From the IMG/VR virus record IMGVR_UViG_3300035670_010691, positions 44,915 through 108,914 of that record: a stretch of 64,000 bases of DNA. One strand, given 5' to 3'. This stretch comes from a virus. The notes under the pieces were generated by a model that was not told the origin of the DNA, made no database searches, and saw nothing but the letters and a program-made list of their open reading frames with translations. Below, piece by piece: positions 59,695-64,000 of the stretch. The stretch's first letter is position 1. Each line of letters opens with the position of its first letter. The position numbers were made by a program, and so were the translations under genes.

Positions 59695-60570
59695 ATGAAA
59701 CACGCTCTTGTATTATTTGGAGAGTACAGGACTTTTGACATTGTTAGTAAATTTTGGGATATACCAGAAAATGTTGATGTTTATATATCAACTTGGGACT
59801 TTAGTGAGGAAAATAGAACTTGTTGGTTAGAATTTGATAAAAATACCAATGATTGGGAAATGAAATCAATCCCTGGTTTCAATCCTCTTGGTTTAGACTT
59901 AACAGAATTTTATAAAAACGGTCAATTTTTTGGTTCTCCAAATAAATTTATGCATTATTCTTATAAGGAAATTGTTACTCCTGAATCATTTTCTAATATA
60001 AAATACAAAAGTTTAAAAATTAATAATTCTGAAAATTTATTTTTAAATTCAAATACATCCAAAATGATTTTTCATTGGAAAACGGCTTTACAGGATATTG
60101 TTAGTAGTGATAATTGGAATTTGTATGAAAATATTTATCTTTTTAGATTAGATAATGTTTTTTTCCATTCACCAAATACAACAAACATATTTGATAAAGA
60201 ATGTGCAAATTTAGAACCAAATACTCTTTATTCTCCTTCAGATGAGGATATGTTAAATTGGACATTTTGTGGAGATACTCATTTTTATGGAAAAAAGGAA
60301 GTTATAAAAAAATGGATTGATTACCTTGATGTTGACAAACACACATTTACACATTTAGATTTAGCAATAGCAACTGGAGAGTTGGTAAAACAAAATAAAA
60401 TAAATCATAAAAGTTCATTTATTAATCAAATAACGGTAAGAAGGGGGATGGGTGAATTTTTAAATTTTTATTATAATATATGGTTGGAAAATGGAAAACC
60501 ATGGTTATTTGATATTCATCCAAAAATGTACGATTTTATTAGTGTTTGTAATATTGAAATAAAAATTTAG
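59695..60570 (+). CDS. Putative glycosyltransferase of the GE(L/Y)RTF group, copy 2
   Basis: A 291-residue protein homologous to the one at 30200, opening with HALVLFGEYRTFDIVSKFW. Shared points are the strand before VDVYISTWD, the R-L-D motif in YLFRLDNVFFHSPN near residue 153, and the FCGDTHFYGKKEV segment near residue 200. It is AT-rich and sits as a lone sugar-type gene between bS21 and the scaffold gene, which looks like a separate insertion into the head module. The ATG immediately follows the bS21 stop. Substrate and family are not established. Confidence 0.5.
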   Translation: MKHALVLFGEYRTFDIVSKFWDIPENVDVYISTWDFSEENRTCWLEFDKNTNDWEMKSIPGFNPLGLDLTEFYKNGQFFGSPNKFMHYSYKEIVTPESFSNIKYKSLKINNSENLFLNSNTSKMIFHWKTALQDIVSSDNWNLYENIYLFRLDNVFFHSPNTTNIFDKECANLEPNTLYSPSDEDMLNWTFCGDTHFYGKKEVIKKWIDYLDVDKHTFTHLDLAIATGELVKQNKINHKSSFINQITVRRGMGEFLNFYYNIWLENGKPWLFDIHPKMYDFISVCNIEIKI

Positions 60571-60628
60571 AAAATAAAATTACAAAACATACTGAAATAC
60601 AAAAATTTAACGTTTTTATTTAAAATTT

Positions 60629-60638
60629 TATATTTATT
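60629..60638 (+). promoter_or_regulatory. TATATTTATT box, possible late promoter of the scaffold-capsid operon
   Basis: One base different from TATATTTATA, in the 218-base gap before the scaffold gene. It precedes two inverted repeats, so it is well placed to start a transcript with a structured leader. Confidence 0.45.
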
Positions 60639-60788
60639 TCTATAATAACCTAATTCATTTAGGTTTAATCATATTATTTGGTTAGTGAATACCCTCCCAT
60701 CTAATGAGCGGTGAACGAAAAACCTATAATTCAATTTAATATTGAAATTCCTAATAATTTCACACGCAAAACCAAAAAGGTAATAATA
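60639..60788 (+). promoter_or_regulatory. Structured 5' leader of the scaffold-capsid operon
   Basis: A non-coding leader of about 150 bases, among the longest here. Pairings visible by eye: AACCTAA (60647 to 60653) with TTAGGTT (60659 to 60665); TTCAAT (60730 to 60735) with ATTGAA (60741 to 60746); and a longer-range stem GCG plus TGAA (60708 to 60715) with TTCA plus CGC (60759 to 60767) enclosing the second hairpin. A purine-rich AAAAAGG lies 8 bases before the ATG. The frame is open back to a GTG at 60711, but the ATG at 60789 gives the expected scaffold N-terminus. No known riboswitch was recognised. Confidence 0.5.
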
Positions 60789-61931
60789 ATGGCAAATTCA
60801 AAATTATTAAAAGAAGCAATTGCTGACGCAAAAGCTGTACGTGAGACTGCCATCGCTAACGCCAAAATCGCTCTTGAAGAAGCGTTTACTCCAAGACTTC
60901 AATCAATTCTTTCACAGAAGCTTCGTGCTGAAATGGAAGGTGATGAAGAGGAAGTAGAACTTGAAGAAGAATACGGTGCAGACGATGTTTCTGCAGCAGA
61001 CTCTTCTGAACTCGGAGCAGGTGAAGGTGATACAGAATCCGGTACAGACAATGCTGAACCAAAAAGTGGCGCAGTACAGTCAGCCACCGACGCTCATACA
61101 AAATTAGATCCTGAAACTGATTCAGAAACAGCAGAACCTGGCAAAGAAGATGAAAATATGCCAATCGCTGAAGGTGATGATGAAGAAGAAATGTATGAAG
61201 AAGAAGGTGAAGAAGAAGTATACGAAGAAGAAGACGAAGACGAACTCGACCTTGAATCAATCATTCGTGAATTAGAATCAGAACTTGAAGATGATGATGA
61301 CGATGATGAAGAAGAAATGGAAGAAGACGTTGATGATGTTGATGTTGTAAACAAAGCAGGTACAGACGCACTTGCATACAACGAAGAAGAGGAAGAAGAA
61401 GTTCATACAGAGGAAGAACACGAAGAAGAGTTATCTGAAGAAGATGACGAAGAAGAAATCGACCTCGAAGAAATTCTTCGCGAAATGGGATACGGTGAGG
61501 ATGAAGAAGAAGTAACAGAAGAAGAGGAAGAAGACCATTCAGCTCATGTAGCAGAAATGGAAGACGAACTCGAAGAAGCTTACAAAACTATTCGTTCACT
61601 AAAATCTACAATCAACGAAGTTAATCTTCTAAACGCTAAACTTCTATATGCAAACAAATTATTCCGTTCTTATAACTTAACAAACGAACAAAAAATGAAA
61701 GTTGTTGAGACATTAGACAGAACAGGAAATGTTCGTGAAGTAAAATTAGTTTATAGCACACTTGCTGAATCTTTCAAATACACAGGTTCAGTTTCAAGAA
61801 AACCAAAAACAAAAATAACCGAATCATACGCATCAAAAGCAGTTCGTTCAACCGCTCCGAAAAAAGAAATTATTTCAGAGAGTAGCAATGCTTTAGCAGA
61901 AAGATTCAAAAAACTTGCTAATATCAAATAA
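60789..61931 (+). CDS. Prohead core scaffolding protein (gp22-like)
   Basis: About 380 residues from ATG 60789. The N-terminus (NSKLLKEAIADAKAVRETAIANAKIALEEAFTPRLQSIL) is a pattern conserved in gp22 proteins of marine T4-like phages. The middle (residues about 45 to 260) is extremely acidic, with long runs of Glu and Asp, and the C-terminal third is helical (ESFKYTGSVSRKPKTK, then LAERFKKLANIK). T4 gp22 forms the core around which the capsid assembles and is destroyed by gp21 to peptides. Its gene lies directly before the capsid gene, the usual order. The acidic repeats make codon-level repeats of GAAGAA that can be mistaken for tandem repeats. Confidence 0.82.
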   Translation: MANSKLLKEAIADAKAVRETAIANAKIALEEAFTPRLQSILSQKLRAEMEGDEEEVELEEEYGADDVSAADSSELGAGEGDTESGTDNAEPKSGAVQSATDAHTKLDPETDSETAEPGKEDENMPIAEGDDEEEMYEEEGEEEVYEEEDEDELDLESIIRELESELEDDDDDDEEEMEEDVDDVDVVNKAGTDALAYNEEEEEEVHTEEEHEEELSEEDDEEEIDLEEILREMGYGEDEEEVTEEEEEDHSAHVAEMEDELEEAYKTIRSLKSTINEVNLLNAKLLYANKLFRSYNLTNEQKMKVVETLDRTGNVREVKLVYSTLAESFKYTGSVSRKPKTKITESYASKAVRSTAPKKEIISESSNALAERFKKLANIK

Positions 61932-61951
61932 ATTTAAGGAGAGATAATAAA

Positions 61952-63571
61952 ATGGCAAATTTCGATTTATCAAAACTTATGGCAGGCAAGAATCCACAAG
62001 CAGTAATGCTTCAGGAAACTCGTCAACTTCGCAATAAGTGGGAAAAAACAGGTCTTTTAGAAGGACTTGCAGAGAGAGAACAATCTCAAATCTCTGTTCT
62101 TTTAGAAAACCAAGCAAAGCAATTACTTGATGAGGCAACTCAAACAGGTACATCTGCTGGTTCAGAAGAGTGGTCAGGCGTTGCCCTTCCACTTGTAAGA
62201 CGTATCTTTGGTGAAATTGCAGCGAAAGAATTCGTTTCAGTTCAACCAATGAACTTACCATCAGGTCTTATTTTCTATCTAGACTTCAAATACGGTTCAG
62301 GTCAACCAGGTAACCCATCATTCGTATCACAATCACTTTTCGGTGGTACAGGTGCAGACCTTGGTTCAACAGACTCAGCTGTAAATGGTCTTTATGGTGA
62401 AGGACGTTATGGTTATTCAGTAAACGATCAAGCAGTAACAGTAGCATCTGGTTCTTATACAGTTGCAACTGCTTCTTGGGCAGAAGTTGGTTACGATGCA
62501 TCACTTTCCGCATCCGTAGCTGCTAACCAATTAGCAAAAATCACAGTTGCTGGTGGTCAGTTCACACGTCCAGACCTTGAGTCAGTACGTTCATTCTACA
62601 TTTCATCATCTGCATTCGCAGCTGCTGATACATTCTATCCTGCACACTCTGACAAATCAGGTACAAGTGCAGTATTCTACGCAAAAGTAACAGACTTAAC
62701 AAGTGCAACATCTTCACTTGCTATCAATTATTCACAACAACCAGTTGCTGAAAATCGTGGTGACTTCGAAGACAGAAATCCAGTTGTAGGTGGTTCTTCA
62801 CCTGCAGGTACAGCTCTTGATATTCCTGAAATCGACCTCGAACTTCGTTCAGAAGCTATCGTAGCGAAAACAAGAAAACTCAAAGCAGTATGGACACCTG
62901 AATTAGCTCAAGACTTGAATGCATATCACTCAATCGACGCTGAAGCTGAATTAACATCAATGCTTTCTGAGTACATTTCACTTGAAATCGACCTCGAAAT
63001 CCTTGATATGTTAAAGACAAATGCTCTTACAACAGAGTATTGGTCAGTTTCTATCGGTGAAGAGTACAACTCTGCAACAAGTGCTTGGGTAGCTGCTACA
63101 AACGCACAGGCTTACACTAAAAACACATGGTTCCAAACACTTGGTGCCAAAATTAACAAAGTATCCAACAAGATTCACCAATTAACACTTCGTGGTGGTG
63201 CTAACTTCATCGTTGCATCTCCTGATGTATGTACAATTCTTGAGTCAATTCCAGGATTCGTTGTTAATGCTGACAAAGACGCAATGTCTTATGCAGCTGG
63301 TGTAACACAAATTGGTGCTATGTCAAACAGATACCAAGTTTACAAAAACCCATACATGACTTCTAACGAAATCTTGTTAGGTTTCCGTGGAAATAACTTC
63401 CTCGAAACAGGTGCTGTTTACGCTCCATACGTACCGCTTATCATGACACCGTTGGTATATGACCCAACAAACTTCACACCAAGACGCGGCGTGATGACAA
63501 GATACGCTAAGAAGATGGTTAGGCCAGAATTTTATGGTCGTATCTTCATTAAAGATTTGGCTAACGTCTAA
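61952..63571 (+). CDS. Major capsid protein (gp23-like)
   Basis: The 539-residue HK97-fold capsid subunit. The N-terminal 61 residues are a removable delta domain, and LLDE at 58 to 61 followed by ATQTGTSAG is a good match to the prohead-protease site of T4 gp23 (which is cut after Glu65). EEWSGVALPLVRRIFGEIAAKEFVSVQPMNLPSGLIFYLDFKYG (residues 72 to 115) and AVWTPELAQDLNAYHSIDAEAELTSMLSEYISLEIDLEIL are strongly conserved in gp23. An AAGGAGAG lies 8 bases before the ATG, the best Shine-Dalgarno in the window, as expected for the most abundant protein. Codons are GC-richer than elsewhere. Confidence 0.95.
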   Translation: MANFDLSKLMAGKNPQAVMLQETRQLRNKWEKTGLLEGLAEREQSQISVLLENQAKQLLDEATQTGTSAGSEEWSGVALPLVRRIFGEIAAKEFVSVQPMNLPSGLIFYLDFKYGSGQPGNPSFVSQSLFGGTGADLGSTDSAVNGLYGEGRYGYSVNDQAVTVASGSYTVATASWAEVGYDASLSASVAANQLAKITVAGGQFTRPDLESVRSFYISSSAFAAADTFYPAHSDKSGTSAVFYAKVTDLTSATSSLAINYSQQPVAENRGDFEDRNPVVGGSSPAGTALDIPEIDLELRSEAIVAKTRKLKAVWTPELAQDLNAYHSIDAEAELTSMLSEYISLEIDLEILDMLKTNALTTEYWSVSIGEEYNSATSAWVAATNAQAYTKNTWFQTLGAKINKVSNKIHQLTLRGGANFIVASPDVCTILESIPGFVVNADKDAMSYAAGVTQIGAMSNRYQVYKNPYMTSNEILLGFRGNNFLETGAVYAPYVPLIMTPLVYDPTNFTPRRGVMTRYAKKMVRPEFYGRIFIKDLANV

Positions 63572-63603
63572 TCTTTACTTAGTTATCTTAAGTGAAAATA
63601 TAA

Positions 63604-63637
63604 GGGAAGGAACTTCGGTTTCTTCCCTTTTTTTTTT
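63604..63637 (+). terminator. Rho-independent terminator after the capsid gene
   Basis: A ten-base stem (GGGAAGGAAC with GTTTCTTCCC, one G-U pair) closed by a TTCG tetraloop and followed by ten T residues. UUCG loops are exceptionally stable. It starts 32 bases after the capsid stop codon and is the clearest terminator in the window. Confidence 0.92.
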
Positions 63638-63645
63638 ATGTATAC

Positions 63646-63674
63646 TTGACTTTGACTGTCTATTTTCATATTTT
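63646..63674 (+). promoter_or_regulatory. Possible sigma70-type promoter
   Basis: TTGACT at 63646, a 17-base spacer and TATTTT at 63669 form a recognisable -35/-10 pair right after the terminator, 13 bases before the ATG at 63688. In contrast to the AT-only boxes elsewhere, this resembles a host-type early or middle promoter. Confidence 0.4.
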
Positions 63675-63687
63675 TAAAGTAAAAACT

Positions 63688-63873
63688 ATGGAAAATCCTC
63701 TAAAACCAAATTTAACCTTTTCGGAATATATGGAATTGCGTAAAGAAAAAAGTGACCTCACATTTCAAATGGGAATTGGTGCAATGAAAAAAAAAGATAT
63801 TGAGAGATTAGTTTATCTTACCAAGGTTTTACTTCCCTATGATGATGTAATTGATGACATAGAAGAATATTAA
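63688..63873 (+). CDS. Small hypothetical protein
   Basis: A 61-residue acidic helical protein starting at ATG 63688 (MENPLKPNLTFSEYMELRKEK); the frame extends upstream through the terminator-promoter region to a TTG, but the ATG is the sensible start. The pattern KKKDIERLVYLTKVLLPYDDVIDDIEEY suggests two helices. No family recognised. It is the first gene after the capsid terminator and is probably expressed from the promoter at 63646. Confidence 0.5.
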   Translation: MENPLKPNLTFSEYMELRKEKSDLTFQMGIGAMKKKDIERLVYLTKVLLPYDDVIDDIEEY

Positions 63874-63897
63874 AAATTTACCCAAAGAAATAAATGG

Positions 63898-63907
63898 TAT
63901 ATTTATA
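63898..63907 (+). promoter_or_regulatory. TATATTTATA box, possible late promoter
   Basis: An exact match, 28 bases before the ATG at 63936, in a 62-base gap that also holds an AAAAAGGA purine stretch near the start codon. Confidence 0.45.
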
Positions 63908-63935
63908 ATAGGTAATAAAAAAAGGATTACTTATT

Positions 63936-64000
63936 ATGGGAAGAAGAAGGCCAACTTCAAGAGAGTTTAAAAAATTAAATAGAACCAAATGGGGTTTATA
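63936..64000 (+). CDS. Start of a basic protein, cut by the window end
   Basis: An open frame from ATG 63936 to the window edge (21 complete codons). The product begins MGRRRPTSREFKKLNR and is strongly basic. AAAAAGGA about 11 bases upstream and the TATATTTATA box support expression. Too short for assignment. Confidence 0.45.
   Translation, partial: MGRRRPTSREFKKLNRTKWGL

Noticed and set aside
60701-60720. CTAATGAG with a following CGAAA, resembling a hammerhead ribozyme core
   Set aside because: The conserved CTGATGA has A at the critical G position, stem II would have only one pair, and no flanking stems I and III can be drawn.
61094-61381. Minus-strand serine-rich open frame opposite the scaffold gene
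   Set aside because: It is the complement of the Glu/Asp codons (TTC, TCA, TCT) and has no independent support.
61141-61560. Dense GAAGAAGAA-type repeats that look like a tandem repeat or CRISPR-like array
   Set aside because: They are codons for the acidic runs of the scaffold protein, irregular in length and fully in frame.
63646-63687. Upstream extension of the small gene at 63688 to a TTG
   Set aside because: The extension lies in a clear promoter-like region right after a terminator, and an ATG is available.
1-64000. tRNA genes, integrase, insertion sequences or CRISPR arrays
   Set aside because: Non-coding gaps are nearly all under 100 bases and none shows a cloverleaf, paired terminal repeats or regular spacer-repeat structure by eye; a tRNA scan would be needed to exclude a tRNA completely.

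Overview
The window is a contiguous stretch of a large, AT-rich tailed-phage genome with a T4-like head module. Every supported gene lies on the + strand, most neighbours overlap by 4 to 20 bases (ATGA or GTGA junctions), and intergenic space is almost absent. The T4-type set is terminase large subunit (gp17-like, 44649), portal (gp20-like, 47984), prohead protease (gp21-like, 51807), scaffold/core protein (gp22-like, 60789) and major capsid protein (gp23-like, 61952). A phage-encoded ribosomal protein bS21 (59479) and several small modules of the kind common in marine T4-like viruses point to an aquatic phage. The host cannot be identified from this window.

Region 1 (1 to 36466) is one long run of about 39 carbohydrate genes. 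It holds nucleotide-sugar enzymes (GDP-mannose 3,5-epimerase type, GDP-mannose 4,6-dehydratase type, UDP-glucose dehydrogenase type, two further SDR epimerase/dehydratases, an RmlC-type epimerase, an HldE-type heptose kinase, a DegT-type aminotransferase). It also has many glycosyltransferase-like proteins, including three GT7 enzymes with a lectin-like domain nested inside the catalytic fold. Five SGNH hydrolase-like proteins, a methyltransferase, an amidinotransferase, two twitch-type radical SAM proteins and the two halves of a thiamine-diphosphate enzyme complete it. Six proteins share an unassigned two-motif C-terminal domain. The likely joint product is an elaborate glycan for the virion or the host surface.

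Region 2 (36483 to 42402) opens with a 38-residue gene and a 1646-residue protein. That protein strings together an NMNAT-like nucleotidyltransferase, a zinc ribbon, a zincin metallopeptidase, an HD domain, an HNH/NUMOD endonuclease-like module and a nucleic-acid-ligase-like domain. A GT25 glycosyltransferase follows.

Region 3 (42404 to 64000) is the head module with interspersed cargo genes: a second GT25, a sulfotransferase-like gene, a cupin, another glycosyltransferase-like gene and bS21. Two beads-on-a-string proteins (899 and 907 residues) follow the protease gene; their short modules are separated by recurring linkers of the type ESVVNE followed by A or G. These linkers resemble the (L/I)xE cleavage rule of T4 gp21, as does a site at residue 61 of the capsid protein. 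Several nearby proteins, and the 1646-residue enzyme, begin with a short peptide ending in a similar motif. My main hypothesis is that this phage packs a set of polyproteins and enzymes into its prohead and lets the prohead protease cut them into many small internal proteins.

A ten-base motif, TATATTTATA, recurs in intergenic gaps before putative transcription units and may be the late promoter. A strong terminator closes the capsid operon at 63604. No tRNA, integrase, insertion sequence or CRISPR array was recognised.
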